Assembly (NCBI GenBank): GCA_019748155.1
Contig: JAIEPY010000039.1
Span: forward strand, 1-64,000
From: Burkholderiales bacterium
GTDB lineage: Bacteria > Pseudomonadota > Gammaproteobacteria > Burkholderiales > UBA11063
Length of the DNA: 64,000 bases
Direction: 5' to 3'
The position numbers were made by a program, and so were the translations under genes. The notes under the pieces are model-generated. The model was given only the letters and a program-made list of their open reading frames with translations. It searched no databases and was not told where the DNA came from. Shown here piece by piece: positions 26,599 through 37,300 of this stretch (its first letter is position 1; each line of letters opens with the position of its first letter).

Positions 26599-28194
26599 AT
26601 GCATTTATTAAATATAACGAATCTTGATTACATAATGATGACGATTTTACTTGGAATAATTGCGATTATCTCATATGGTTTTCGGCGTAAAAACCTATCA
26701 AGCGCTGATTATCTTGTTATGCAAAACCACCGTGTTAATACATTGATGATTTGTCTAAGCATGGGTGGTTTTGGCTTAATTGAGTTTTTGTTGCTAAGTA
26801 GCTATGGTGCATATGCAGGTATTCCCGCATTATGCCTTTTCATACCATGTTTCATAGTTGCTTCTTATTTTTTAGGGAATAAATTAGCCGAGTCATCTTC
26901 CCTTAATTCTATGACATCAAGTGTTGCAACTAATATTCATCAGCGCGTTATGTTGATCTGCTATGCACTATTTATGTTGATTAGTGCGAGTATTGCAATT
27001 TGTGTCATGGTGTGGATATTAAAAAATCTTTTGGGCTGGGAGTTTGGAAATAGTACCCTATCTTTGTTAGGCGTAGTTCTTATTTGCCTATTGATTGGCG
27101 GAGTAGTTAGTGTGCTCTATAATCAAATTCTGGTATTAATCTTAAGTTCTCTGATTGTCGCAGTTGTGGTTGTCATTGCTTATCATGATATTGGTAATGG
27201 TAACTTAATTGCTAATTTACATAATGTTGCGACTGAAAATAAACTTTCGGCTAATCATTTTACAACTTTACCTCTGAACTATTCGATGCTTCCACAGTTG
27301 TGGTTGGTTTTTGTGAGCGCTATGCTAATGGTATTGATTAATCCTCTAAACCGGATTAAGTCTGTTAAATCAGGCACGGAGGCTAAGCCAAAGCTAGCAT
27401 TCAGTAAATTAATCCAATTGTTGGTATTGTGTTTATTTGTTTTAACTGGTATCTTGGCATTGGCGACACCAAGCTCTAGTTCCCTTAGTGATGGTAAACG
27501 TTTAGTAACTCAGCAAACGCGTCTGGAAGATGGCTCGATTGGTTTTGTGGTGCGAGCGGTTGATAGTGATACGCCAAGTTTAGCACGTGGTATTATCCCT
27601 AAACAAATGTCAAATTCTAATGATATGGAGCCAATTGATAGTGCTCAAAATTCTTTTGATTACATTAGTGCTGCAATGGTAATGGTTAAACATTCTTTAC
27701 CTGCTGCTTTTGTGTCTTTATTTCTCGTGATTTTACTTTTTTATAAGTCGGTCACAGAGTCTTTGGCTTTCGTGAATATTGTAACAATTCAGAGTTTTTA
27801 CGTGCCTAGGTTTAATAAAACTGGCGATGATTTAGAAAATCTGTGGGCTGCGAGGGTGTTTTTATTTGCATACACTGCAGTTGCTATTTGTATCGGTTTA
27901 GTATTTTATAAGTTTTTTGATTTATATTATCTTTTTGCGGTATTGCTAGTTCTAGGCTTACCACTTATTTTAAATTTACTTGGACTTACTAAACATTATA
28001 TAGTCAATGTAGTTGCTTATATAGTAATAATTGCATCTTTACTAATTTTAAATATTAGTAACGTACCAAGCTTATTGCCATTGATTAAATTTAATGATAT
28101 TTTTAGTTACCTTAACTTAGCTACATTAATTATTACCGGATATTATGTGCTGAGCCATTTAATAATTAAATTGATTGGACGTGATTCGCTATGA
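26599..28194 (+). CDS. Polytopic membrane protein resembling sodium:solute symporters
   Basis: A roughly 531-residue inner-membrane protein with about 13 hydrophobic segments. The N-terminal part (GFRRKNLSSADYLV, then a glycine-rich helix GGFGLIEFLLLSSYGA) recalls the SSS sodium/solute symporter start, where a DYFLAGR-like segment is usual. The middle holds a soluble loop (about 290-355). I do not recognise a named subfamily or substrate. The start is uncertain: ATG at 26599 is used here, but the frame also opens from a TTG at 26587, and neither has a strong ribosome-binding site. The stop overlaps rlmE as ATGA, so the two are coupled, an unusual neighbour for an rRNA methyltransferase. Confidence 0.7.
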   Translation: MHLLNITNLDYIMMTILLGIIAIISYGFRRKNLSSADYLVMQNHRVNTLMICLSMGGFGLIEFLLLSSYGAYAGIPALCLFIPCFIVASYFLGNKLAESSSLNSMTSSVATNIHQRVMLICYALFMLISASIAICVMVWILKNLLGWEFGNSTLSLLGVVLICLLIGGVVSVLYNQILVLILSSLIVAVVVVIAYHDIGNGNLIANLHNVATENKLSANHFTTLPLNYSMLPQLWLVFVSAMLMVLINPLNRIKSVKSGTEAKPKLAFSKLIQLLVLCLFVLTGILALATPSSSSLSDGKRLVTQQTRLEDGSIGFVVRAVDSDTPSLARGIIPKQMSNSNDMEPIDSAQNSFDYISAAMVMVKHSLPAAFVSLFLVILLFYKSVTESLAFVNIVTIQSFYVPRFNKTGDDLENLWAARVFLFAYTAVAICIGLVFYKFFDLYYLFAVLLVLGLPLILNLLGLTKHYIVNVVAYIVIIASLLILNISNVPSLLPLIKFNDIFSYLNLATLIITGYYVLSHLIIKLIGRDSL

Positions 28195-28826
28195 GTGAGA
28201 AGGTTAGGAAAAATAAGTCAATAAAAGCCTGGGTTACACAACATGTTAATGATAGCTACGTAAACCAAGCGCAAAAAGATGGTTTTCGTTCACGTGCTGC
28301 ATATAAGCTAATTGAACTGGATGAGCAAGATCGAATTTTTAATGGCGTTAACATCGTTGTTGATTTGGGATGTGCTCCTGGAAGCTGGTCGCAAATAGCT
28401 TTAGCTAAGATTCCGGCAAATGGAATTGTAATTGGCGTTGATCTCCTTGAAATTCAGCCGCTTTCTGGGCTTAAATTTATTCATGGTGATTTTACTGAAC
28501 AAACTACCTTGGATGCTTTGCTGGAAACGATTAATCAGCGTCAGGTTGACCTAGTTATTTCCGATATGGCACCTAATTTATCTGGGATTAAACAAGTTGA
28601 TCAAAGTCGCGAAGCTTATTTAGTTGAGTTGGTATTTGATTTTGCCAAGGAGCATCTGAAAGTCGGCGGGCATTGTTTGATTAAGGTTTTTCATGGTTAT
28701 GAGTTTGATAATCTAGTAAAACAAGCGCGTGAACTTTTTACGCAGGTAGTTATTCGCAAACCAAGCGCATCGCGAAGTAAGAGTAGTGAAACATACTTAC
28801 TTTGCAAAGGTAAGAAGCTAGTATGA
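28191..28826 (+). CDS. rlmE: 23S rRNA (uridine-2'-O)-methyltransferase RlmE
   Basis: RlmE (RrmJ/FtsJ) methylates the ribose of U2552 in 23S rRNA, a late step in 50S assembly. The 211-residue protein has the Lys39-Asp125-Lys165-Glu200 tetrad and the SAM loop DLGCAPGSWSQ. Length equals the E. coli enzyme. It precedes ftsH, the same order as in E. coli and many betaproteobacteria, with about 90 bases between them containing a separate promoter for ftsH. Confidence 0.96.
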   Translation: MSEKVRKNKSIKAWVTQHVNDSYVNQAQKDGFRSRAAYKLIELDEQDRIFNGVNIVVDLGCAPGSWSQIALAKIPANGIVIGVDLLEIQPLSGLKFIHGDFTEQTTLDALLETINQRQVDLVISDMAPNLSGIKQVDQSREAYLVELVFDFAKEHLKVGGHCLIKVFHGYEFDNLVKQARELFTQVVIRKPSASRSKSSETYLLCKGKKLV

Positions 28827-28832
28827 TATAAT
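28824..28832 (+). promoter_or_regulatory. Extended -10 promoter of ftsH
   Basis: TGA-TATAAT at 28824-28832 overlaps the rlmE stop codon. The best -35 match (TTGCAA, 28802-28807) is 19 bases away. The leader before ftsH would be about 75 bases. Confidence 0.5.
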
Positions 28833-28916
28833 AACATATCTTATTTTCTAAAAAACGTGAATGGTACTGCTTAAAAAAATAAGTGGGAAGTTGATTTACA
28901 ATTATTGGAAGAATTT

Positions 28917-30773
28917 ATGCGAAATGGTAATTTGTTGAAAAGCTTATTGATTTGGTTGCTAATCGGTCTTGGGCTTATGGTGGTTTTTAATAAATTTAAT
29001 GATACTCGTGATACTAAAAATACGGTACCTTACTCACAGTTTATCGGTGAATTAGAAGGCGGGCAAGTTAAAAGCATTGTTATCGAAGGTAACAATGCGC
29101 AAAGTCAGTGGATTAATGGTATAAGAAAAGATGATAGTAAATTTACTACTTTCGCGCCATTTGACCCTCAACTAGTAAATGATTTAATCAAAAATAAAGT
29201 TACATTCCAAGCAAAGCCTAAAGAAGAATCCTTGCTGATGAATATCTTCATTTCTTGGTTCCCGATGCTCTTGCTAATTGGGATCTGGATTTACTTTATG
29301 AAGGGTGCTGCTGGCGGTAAGGGTGGCGGTGGAATTGGTGGCGTCTTTGGTTTTGGCAAAAGCCGGGCTAAAATGATTGATAGTAAAGAAAATTTAATTC
29401 GCTTCAATGATGTGGCTGGTTGTGAAGAGTCTAAGCAAGAGGTTATGGAGATTGTTGACTACCTCAAAGATCCGAGCAAATATCAGAATTTAGGTGGTCG
29501 TATTCCCAAAGGTGTTCTCTTAAGCGGTTCTCCGGGAACTGGTAAAACTTTATTAGCTAAAGCTATTGCTGGTGAAGCTAGTGTTCCGTTTTTTAGTATT
29601 TCTGGTTCAGATTTCGTTGAGATGTTTGTGGGGGTCGGTGCTTCGCGGGTACGTGATTTGTTTGAACAAGCTAAGAAAAATGCTCCTGCAATTATCTTTA
29701 TTGATGAGATTGATGCGGTCGGTCGCCAACGTGGCGCTGGCTTAGGCGGTGGTAATGATGAACGCGAGCAAACGTTAAATCAAATGTTAGTTGAGATGGA
29801 TGGATTTGATACCAATACGACAGTAATTATTATTGCTGCAACCAATCGTCCTGATGTATTAGATCCTGCTTTAATGCGTCCAGGTCGTTTTGATCGTCAA
29901 GTAGTTGTTCCTCTTCCTGATATTAAAGGGCGTGAGCAAATTTTAAATGTTCATATGCGTAAAGTACCAGTTGCAAATGACGTTGAGGGCTCAATAATCG
30001 CTCGTGGAACACCAGGTTTCTCAGGTGCTGATTTAGCTAATTTGGTGAATGAAGCAGCTTTGTTTGCAGCCCGTCGTAATAAAAAATTGGTTGATATGCA
30101 TGACTTTGAGGATGCTAAGGATAAAATCATTATGGGTGCAGAACGTCGCTCAATGGTGATGAAAGATGATGAAAAACGCAATACCGCATACCATGAATCA
30201 GGACATGCAATTGTTGCAAGATTATTACCAGGTACTGATCCGGTGCATAAAGTTACAATTATTCCACGCGGACGTGCGCTGGGCGTAACTATGCAGTTAC
30301 CAGAGGAGGATCGTTATTCATACACTAAAGATTATCTGATTAACCAAATTGCGATATTGTTTGGCGGTCGGGTAGCTGAAGAAATATTTATGAATCAGAT
30401 GACGACAGGTGCGAGTAATGATTTTGAACGTGCAACTGATTTGGCTCGTAAAATTGTTACCCGTTTTGGTATGACTGATGAAATGGGTCCGGTAGTGTAT
30501 GGTGAAAATGAGTCAGAGCTATTTTTGGGACGTAGTGTTACCTCAACCAAACATGTATCAGAAGCAACTATGCAGAAAATTGATGAAACAGTACGCGGTA
30601 TTTTGGAAGAACAGTACAAAGTTGCGCGTAGGTTATTAACTGATAACCGCGACAAAGTTGAGATGATGGCAAAAATGTTGTTGGAGATCGAAACCATTGA
30701 TGCCAAAGATATTGAATATATCATGACACATGATGCAAATTCTTCTACAACTACAGTTGATAGTCTGATTTAA
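28917..30773 (+). CDS. ftsH: ATP-dependent zinc metalloprotease FtsH
   Basis: FtsH is the essential inner-membrane AAA+ protease that degrades LpxC and misassembled membrane proteins. The 618-residue product has two transmembrane helices (about 6-24 and 108-128), Walker A GSPGTGKT (204-211, usually GPPGTGKT), Walker [10 protein letters not shown], the second region of homology with RPGRFDRQ, and the zinc site HESGH (426-430). ATG 28917 is chosen because GGAAG lies 5 bases upstream; the frame also opens from a TTG at 28905. LapB, which steers FtsH to LpxC in E. coli, is encoded at 4416-5582. Confidence 0.97.
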   Translation: MRNGNLLKSLLIWLLIGLGLMVVFNKFNDTRDTKNTVPYSQFIGELEGGQVKSIVIEGNNAQSQWINGIRKDDSKFTTFAPFDPQLVNDLIKNKVTFQAKPKEESLLMNIFISWFPMLLLIGIWIYFMKGAAGGKGGGGIGGVFGFGKSRAKMIDSKENLIRFNDVAGCEESKQEVMEIVDYLKDPSKYQNLGGRIPKGVLLSGSPGTGKTLLAKAIAGEASVPFFSISGSDFVEMFVGVGASRVRDLFEQAKKNAPAIIFIDEIDAVGRQRGAGLGGGNDEREQTLNQMLVEMDGFDTNTTVIIIAATNRPDVLDPALMRPGRFDRQVVVPLPDIKGREQILNVHMRKVPVANDVEGSIIARGTPGFSGADLANLVNEAALFAARRNKKLVDMHDFEDAKDKIIMGAERRSMVMKDDEKRNTAYHESGHAIVARLLPGTDPVHKVTIIPRGRALGVTMQLPEEDRYSYTKDYLINQIAILFGGRVAEEIFMNQMTTGASNDFERATDLARKIVTRFGMTDEMGPVVYGENESELFLGRSVTSTKHVSEATMQKIDETVRGILEEQYKVARRLLTDNRDKVEMMAKMLLEIETIDAKDIEYIMTHDANSSTTTVDSLI

Positions 30774-30797
30774 ATTAGCTAATTAGAGGGAAGCTAA

Positions 30798-32114
30798 ATG
30801 CGTAAATATTTTGGCACTGATGGTGTACGTGGTAAGGTTGGTACGTTTCCAATAACTCCAGATTTTGCCTTGCGCTTAGGTTATGCGGCAGGTAAAATTC
30901 TTGCTGCTAAGAGTAAGAAACCAGCAGTTATTATTGGTAAGGATACGCGTTTGTCGGGCTATCTTTTTGAGTCATCGCTCGAAGCTGGATTTGCGTATGC
31001 CGGAGTTGACGTGTATATGGCAGGTCCAATCCCAACCCCTGCAATTGCATATCTTACAAAGACATTGCGCTTATCCGCAGGCGTTGTGATTAGTGCTTCT
31101 CATAATCCTTATTATGATAATGGTATTAAGTTTTTTTCTGAACATGGTACTAAACTTGCCGACTCAGTTGAATTAGAAATCGAAGCTATTTTAGATCAAG
31201 AAATGGAAATTGCGCCTAAACTAGGTAAAGTTCGTCGTTTAAGTGATGCGCAGGGACGCTATATTGAGTTTTGTAAGAGTACTTTTCCCAATAATTTAGA
31301 TCTCAAAGGCTTGAAAATTGTTCTTGATTGTGCTAACGGTGCTGGTTATCATGTTGCGCCACATGTATTTGAAGAACTTGGTGCGGAAGTAATTAAATTA
31401 GCTTGTACGCCAGATGGAGTGAATATCAATGATAATTGTGGCTCAACTTATCCCGAAACTATGGTTGATTCAGTGCTAAAATACAAAGCAGATTATGGGA
31501 TTGCTTTTGATGGTGATGGTGATCGAGTTGTCTTTAGTGATAGCAGGGGCAACTTACTTAATGGTGATAAGCTAATTTATTTAATATTGAAGTCATATGA
31601 AGCATTAGGCAGAAAGTTACCGGGTGTTGTTGGAACAGTTATGACCAATATGGGAATGGAAGCAGCACTTAAGAATCAAGGTTATGAGTTAGTGCGGGTC
31701 AAAGTTGGTGACCGCTATGTAGTCGAAGAGCTATTAAAGCGTGATTGGCTGGTCGGTGGTGAAGCCTCAGGGCATATACTTTGCCTGGACAAACATACAA
31801 CAGGTGATGGCATAATTGCAGCCTTACAGGTGCTGGCTGGTGTAGTAGTTTTAAATCAAAACTTAGATCAAGTTATCGATTGGAAGGACTATCCGCAAAC
31901 GATGATTAATATTCGCTTAGCAAATAAATCATTTGATTGGCAAAATGCTGCGAAACAATCTATATCAGAAGTTGAACACTTACTTTCTAATGATGGACGC
32001 GTAATTGTGCGTGCTAGTGGTACAGAGCCATTGGTGCGAGTAATGGTAGAGGCTAGTAATGCAGCTCTAGCTAAAAGTTGTGCAGAAAAGATTGCAAGTA
32101 GTATTAGAGGATAA
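30798..32114 (+). CDS. glmM: Phosphoglucosamine mutase
   Basis: GlmM converts glucosamine 6-phosphate to glucosamine 1-phosphate, the step before UDP-GlcNAc, which feeds both peptidoglycan and LPS. The 438-residue protein has the N-terminal [10 protein letters not shown] signature, phosphoserine Ser101 in [12 protein letters not shown], Mg loop DGDGDR, and [12 protein letters not shown] at the end. GAGGGA precedes the ATG. It follows ftsH by 24 bases; folP, which commonly lies between them, is missing. Confidence 0.96.
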   Translation: MRKYFGTDGVRGKVGTFPITPDFALRLGYAAGKILAAKSKKPAVIIGKDTRLSGYLFESSLEAGFAYAGVDVYMAGPIPTPAIAYLTKTLRLSAGVVISASHNPYYDNGIKFFSEHGTKLADSVELEIEAILDQEMEIAPKLGKVRRLSDAQGRYIEFCKSTFPNNLDLKGLKIVLDCANGAGYHVAPHVFEELGAEVIKLACTPDGVNINDNCGSTYPETMVDSVLKYKADYGIAFDGDGDRVVFSDSRGNLLNGDKLIYLILKSYEALGRKLPGVVGTVMTNMGMEAALKNQGYELVRVKVGDRYVVEELLKRDWLVGGEASGHILCLDKHTTGDGIIAALQVLAGVVVLNQNLDQVIDWKDYPQTMINIRLANKSFDWQNAAKQSISEVEHLLSNDGRVIVRASGTEPLVRVMVEASNAALAKSCAEKIASSIRG

Positions 32115-32116
32115 TC

Positions 32117-32740
32117 ATGGAAATTTTGCATGAGCTAGTGGTGTTTTTTTCCAATTATGGCTATATTGCAGTATTTCTGGTTTTGGTTGCCTGTGGTTTT
32201 GGTCTGCCAATTCCTGAAGATATAACACTTGTGTCTGGTGGTGTGATCTGCGGACTTGCATCTGGGCTTATTAATGTACATACTATGGTAGTAGTATCAT
32301 TACTTGGAGTGTTGATTGGTGATAGCGCTATGTTTATGCTGGGTCGTCTTTTAGGTCCCAAAGTAAAGAAACTACCACTTCTTAAGCATGTTTTTACCGA
32401 AAAAATCTATAACCGCATGCAAGATAAATGTCACCGCTACGGTAACCGAATCTTGTTCGTTGCTAGGTTTTTACCAGGGCTACGTGCACCGATTTTTATT
32501 ACCGCAGGTATAAGCCGCAAAGTATCGCTGATGAAGTTTTTAATCATGGATGGAAGTGCCGCTTTAATTAGTGTGCCAATCTGGGTTTATGCGGGTTATT
32601 ACTTTTCACATGATCTGGATGAGCTAGTTGAATGGATACATCAAAGCGAGGCATTTGTTGCAGCAGTAGTCGCAGTGATAGCTGTTATCTGGTTGGTTTA
32701 CTATACTGTTGCAAAAAAGAACGTTAGACGTATTAAATAA
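32117..32740 (+). CDS. DedA family membrane protein
   Basis: A 207-residue polytopic inner-membrane protein of the DedA/VTT family. It has the family GLPIPEDITLVSGG region near the N-terminus and VARFLPGLRAP around residue 115, with the conserved Arg-x3-Gly-x-Arg. DedA proteins include flippases for phosphatidylethanolamine and undecaprenyl phosphate, so a lipid-carrier recycling role is plausible, though not provable here. The ATG follows the glmM stop by 2 bases. Confidence 0.88.
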   Translation: MEILHELVVFFSNYGYIAVFLVLVACGFGLPIPEDITLVSGGVICGLASGLINVHTMVVVSLLGVLIGDSAMFMLGRLLGPKVKKLPLLKHVFTEKIYNRMQDKCHRYGNRILFVARFLPGLRAPIFITAGISRKVSLMKFLIMDGSAALISVPIWVYAGYYFSHDLDELVEWIHQSEAFVAAVVAVIAVIWLVYYTVAKKNVRRIK

Positions 32741-32750
32741 CAGTTAATAT

Positions 32751-32779
32751 TTGACTTTACCGTTTAAGTGGTATAAAAT
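32751..32779 (+). promoter_or_regulatory. Promoter of the second beta-barrel gene
   Basis: TTGACT (32751-32756) and TAAAAT (32774-32779, within TATAAAAT) are separated by 17 bases. AAGGA at 32796-32800 is the ribosome-binding site for the gene that follows. Confidence 0.7.
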
Positions 32780-32806
32780 CAAGTAATTTTAATTTAAGGA
32801 TTATGC

Positions 32807-33610
32807 ATGATGCGTAAATTACTTCTAAGTACACTAATGTTTTCTGCCGGTGGTATAGTTTATGCCGCAGATGCAAATGTAGCTAGTAATGCTGCCGAAT
32901 CATCTGAGTATAGTGCGTTTCAGAAATTTGATCGACAATATAGTCTTGGTTATGCAGTTACCTCTGGCAATTTAACAAATGGTTCCAGTGGAGCAGTAAA
33001 TAATACCCAGTATGTTAACCTTGAAATTGAACGACTATTCAATGTTGGTGTTTGGATGGATGTAAATGCAAATTTATTGACCTATTATTCACAAAATGCT
33101 GATCCTGCAACGCCTGCCGTAGGAACGACAACTGGCTCACAACCATCGTTTGGTGGTATTAATGCCAAAGTCGGATATGCGTTTAGTTTATTGCCTGATC
33201 ACTTACTAATTACACCATATGCTTATTTAGGTCGCAATACTAATTTGTCATCATATACTTTGAGTGAAGCTGGTTCACAGACTAATCTTACCCAAGATTA
33301 TTATTGGAGTTTTGGTGCTGGTGCTCGTTTAGAATATAGAATTAATAACGTATTTGACGTTTATTTAGACCAGAATGGAATATATAATGCTAGTCAGGCT
33401 CCAGTTACACAGGGTTTTGCTCCGAATGACTACTATTCATATACTTCGACTTTAGGTGCTAAATTTAATGTTCACCGTAACTTACAATTAGGCGCCCAGG
33501 CATTCTATAACAATTATTACTTTACTCAGAGTTTAGTTACTGCCAATGGAGTAGCGTTGGTACCTCAAAGTTCGGTCGGCGGATTAGTTTCCATCGGTTT
33601 AACTTATTAG
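32807..33610 (+). CDS. Outer-membrane beta-barrel protein, paralogue of the one at 9894-10613
   Basis: A 267-residue exported protein with a signal peptide (cleavage near YAA, residue 20-22) and a barrel-like pattern of alternating strands, ending in a C-terminal aromatic residue (SIGLTY). The block KVGYAFSLLPDHLLITPYAY followed by YYWSFGAGARLEYR parallels the smaller protein near 10 kb. No named family is recognised. It has its own promoter and terminator. ATGs at 32807 and 32810 are both usable. Confidence 0.72.
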   Translation: MMRKLLLSTLMFSAGGIVYAADANVASNAAESSEYSAFQKFDRQYSLGYAVTSGNLTNGSSGAVNNTQYVNLEIERLFNVGVWMDVNANLLTYYSQNADPATPAVGTTTGSQPSFGGINAKVGYAFSLLPDHLLITPYAYLGRNTNLSSYTLSEAGSQTNLTQDYYWSFGAGARLEYRINNVFDVYLDQNGIYNASQAPVTQGFAPNDYYSYTSTLGAKFNVHRNLQLGAQAFYNNYYFTQSLVTANGVALVPQSSVGGLVSIGLTY

Positions 33611-33630
33611 AAATTTTTAATTCTAAATTG

Positions 33631-33656
33631 ACCAACCATAGTGGTTGGTTTTTTTA
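33631..33656 (+). terminator. Terminator of the second beta-barrel gene
   Basis: ACCAACCA (33631-33638) pairs perfectly with TGGTTGGT (33642-33649) around a 3-base loop, followed by a run of seven Ts. Confidence 0.9.
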
Positions 33657-33669
33657 TTTGGTTGTTTCA

Positions 33670-34320
33670 ATGCAAATTTTATATCTTCATGGTTTTGCGT
33701 CAGGTCCAAATTCTCTTAAGGCTAAATATTTTGCGCGAAGATTGCAGGGTATAGGCATTAAGCACAAAATATTGGATTTAAATTTGAGCGACTTTGGTAG
33801 TCTAACACCAACTAAAGCTTTAAACTATATTAGAAGCTTGATTCAAGATGAGGAAACTATTTTAATCGGTTCAAGCTTAGGTGGGCTTTATGGGTTAATT
33901 TTGGCGGAGGAGGAGCAGATGGTACAACAGTTGATTCTTTTAGCACCAGCACTCGAAATTAATTCACTATGGGGTGATATTGTTGGAGAGGAAAACCTAA
34001 AGCAATGGGAAACGCAAAATGAATTACCCATTTACCATTATGGTTATGGACAAACGATTTCACTTAACTATGCTTTTTTAACCGATTTATCTAGCTATAA
34101 TGACCGTGAATTTGCTCGTCAGATTCCTGCGCTAGTTTTTCATGGTGTTAATGACGAAACTATTCCTTATCTGGTTAGTTGTCGCTATGCACACCGCAAT
34201 AAATCTGCAATCTTTCACCAGTTAGATAGTACACACTCATTAGAGAATAGTTTAGATTATATTTGGCAACATTCAGCAGACTTTATTGGAGGGGCTTCAG
34301 AAAATCAAAGCTTGATTTAA
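33670..34320 (+). CDS. YqiA-like alpha/beta-hydrolase esterase
   Basis: A 216-residue alpha/beta hydrolase of the UPF0227/YqiA group. YLHGFASGPNS forms the oxyanion region, Ser lies in the elbow GSSLGG, Asp in HGVNDETIP, and His in DSTHSLE. The start is set at ATG 33670 because the upstream extension would read through the terminator hairpin of the previous gene; no clear Shine-Dalgarno is visible. The natural ester substrate is unknown. Its last 38 bases overlap the end of the convergent YhdP-like gene. Confidence 0.8.
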   Translation: MQILYLHGFASGPNSLKAKYFARRLQGIGIKHKILDLNLSDFGSLTPTKALNYIRSLIQDEETILIGSSLGGLYGLILAEEEQMVQQLILLAPALEINSLWGDIVGEENLKQWETQNELPIYHYGYGQTISLNYAFLTDLSSYNDREFARQIPALVFHGVNDETIPYLVSCRYAHRNKSAIFHQLDSTHSLENSLDYIWQHSADFIGGASENQSLI

Positions 34321-37300
34321 AGTTTTTCAGTACCTGATTACTTATTTTTGTCTGGGTCATGGTTGGGCTTTCTACATTTCCTTGCACGTGATAGCTGATC
34401 GCTAATGCCTTATTAATCGGATCACCAATTAGTTTTTCACCTAAATAAATAAAAGCACCAATAAATGGATTAAGAGTAACAATTCCTGCGGTAGTAGCAA
34501 TAGTTCCACTCAAGCGAGGTGTAACAGTTAGATAGGTGTCAATAGTATTGCTCTCTAAGTAGTAATTTCCAAAGGTACTTACGTCTGCAACTTCTCCATG
34601 TAAATCAAGATTTTCGATTTTTAGATCATCCTGATTGAGGTATAGATTAGTATCAAGATTTTTTACGGCAAAACCTTTACCGAATAAAGTATTAAAATTA
34701 AAATGATTTAGATTGCTAATATTAATTGCACTAAGGTTAATAACCCCCATTAAGGCGCCAAATAAACCAGGGTTAAGCTGAAGTAATTCGCCATTTTGGA
34801 TATTTAGATTAGCTCTACCAACTAAACTTTTGCGTTTAAAATCAGTTAAGCCACCTGGCCAGCTAAGACCTAGATCAAGAGTTCCATTTCCATTTCTATA
34901 TACGCCACCTTGATCAAGTTTAATCAAAAATAAACCAAAGTTATCAATATCAGAGTGTATGTTAAGCGCAACATAGGCATCGCTTTCACTGCAACCCAAG
35001 CAGTGACTGGTTAGATTGAGTAAGGTAGTCGCAGATTTATTGGTTAATTTCATATTTTCCAGAAACAGTGAATCATTTTGTTGATAAACTGTTCCAGTTA
35101 AATTTCCTGAATAGTGATTTTGTAAATATAGTTCCTCAATATTTACATATGTAATTGGTAAATTTGGTACATAACCCGTTTCGAGTTCTGCTACAATCGG
35201 CGCCGATTCATTATTAACCGCTGATTCTAATTTACTTTCTTGAGCTGTTTGCTCTGGTTTAAAATTTTCCGTAGAGAATAGTAGTCGTTGGAAATTTAGG
35301 TAAAGTTTATTTTCATCTAAAAGATAGTTAATATCCCCGCTAATATCAGGTGTGTCAATCCGTGCAAAAATTTGAGAGGGAAAAATTAGAAAATTAGCTT
35401 TGCCTTGGTCTAAATTATAATTTTTAATCCAGAAAGCATTGCTGTTAACTTCTACCTGAATAGGAAATAACGGTGATTTGGCATAAAGTTGTTCATCTTC
35501 AGATTCTCCGTTATCTGGGCTTTGTGGTGAACTTTCAATCTCACTTAATATTGTGTTAGATTCTTCTACAAGTGCATTTTCTGATTCATTGACGCTAGTA
35601 AGTATAGATTCCGTATTGGTTTTTTCATTAGCCGCGGTGAGCTTACTGATAAATTGAGCCCATTGCTCAGTATATACATTGTCCAACTGTGCTTTGATTG
35701 TTATTGGCGCCTTAACGCTCTCATCGCTCATCATGTAATTGTTTGTACCTATTCCAAGATTAAGATACTCTAAATTATAATCTTTACCTAATTGGGCTTT
35801 AGCAAATATATTATTCGCATAATTAACTCCAATTAGTGAATTATCTGAACCTAAGTTGACTGAAATCTGTAGCTTGCTTATTTCAGACTCTTTCTTAGCT
35901 ATTGGAGCAGGTGCATTTAGGCTAATACCTTGTAAATCACTACTCAATACTAGACTTTGACTTTTGAGATTAAACTTAGCATTGCTTGCTGCGTGCCCAC
36001 TTATAATTTGATTTAATTGCGGGTAGAAAGTATTAACCAGATAAGAATAATCTAGATTTGATGCATTTAGTTCTAGCTCATTCGAGTTATGGATGTTGAG
36101 TTGTAGTTCTGAATTTAGTCCTCTTGCATTCAACTGACTTTTAGCTAGACCATTTTGTGTGAAATTCAAGCTTCCATTAATTTCTTCTATATTTAAAGGG
36201 GATTCAGTTGCAAAGGATAACTGGTTATTATGTGTAATATACTGGCCTGTAAGCTTAAGCTTTTCTGGGGTCTCTAGTGGCAGGCTTGCTTTGAAATTAA
36301 TTTGGCTTTGCCCACTCAATTTTATTTTACGGCTGATTGGTTCAATTTGTGACTCATACGGTGAGCTGATTAAATAGGCTAGAAAATCTTCGCTATTACC
36401 TGTCAAAAAACCTTGAATGTTTAATATGAATTTTTTGGCAAGTATATCTGCTAAGTCTAGATTAGTTTTACCAAGGTGAATTTGTTCTAAATCTGCACCG
36501 ACGATATTTGCATTGACAGCTTGGTTGCGTCCCTTTATTGTACCTCGAATATTAGTTAAGCCATTCCACTTTGGCTGAAATTGATAGCTTACATGGTTGA
36601 ATTTACTATCAATACTTAAAGTACCACCTCCTGATTCAAATGGAAGTTTAGCCGGATTTCCATTCATAGTAATCGTAGTATCGTAAAAACCACCTGTAGT
36701 AAAATTCTGCTTAATGTAGGCTACGCTAGACTTGTCTACGCTTTTTGGAAGTAACTTATAGATTTGGTTAATATCAAGTTTGGTTAATTTTATTTGTGCT
36801 TTAAGTGAGCTTTCTATTGGAATATATGTGGCATTTGCACTGAAATTAATTCCACTACCTTGATATGCTAATGTTGGCAAAGATACCCGCAAATGATTTT
36901 GTGATTCATGATCCCAATGAATCAAAGTAATTAAATTTTGAATGTTTAATGGTTGCCAGAGATTTTTGGGGTAATCCAGTGTGGTATCTTTTAATTTGAG
37001 TGATAAAGTTCCACTAGACTCTCCCGCAATTATTCTGCCGCTCAAATGATTAAAGCTTGGTATGTTTGACTCTTTTGAGTCAAGCCCTATTTGTTCGAAG
37101 TCGGTAATAAAATTTAGCCCATGTGGCTTATAAATAGTACCGTGCCAATCAAAGTGGATTGTTTTTAAATCGCCATGTACTTTTAATTTGTTACTAAACT
37201 TGCTTAGCTTGATTAGGCTATTAATTCCCTCCAGTCCAACATTTTTAATTTCCAAGCGTCCACCAGAATCAAGTGTAAAGTAGCCATCAATTGATGCGTG

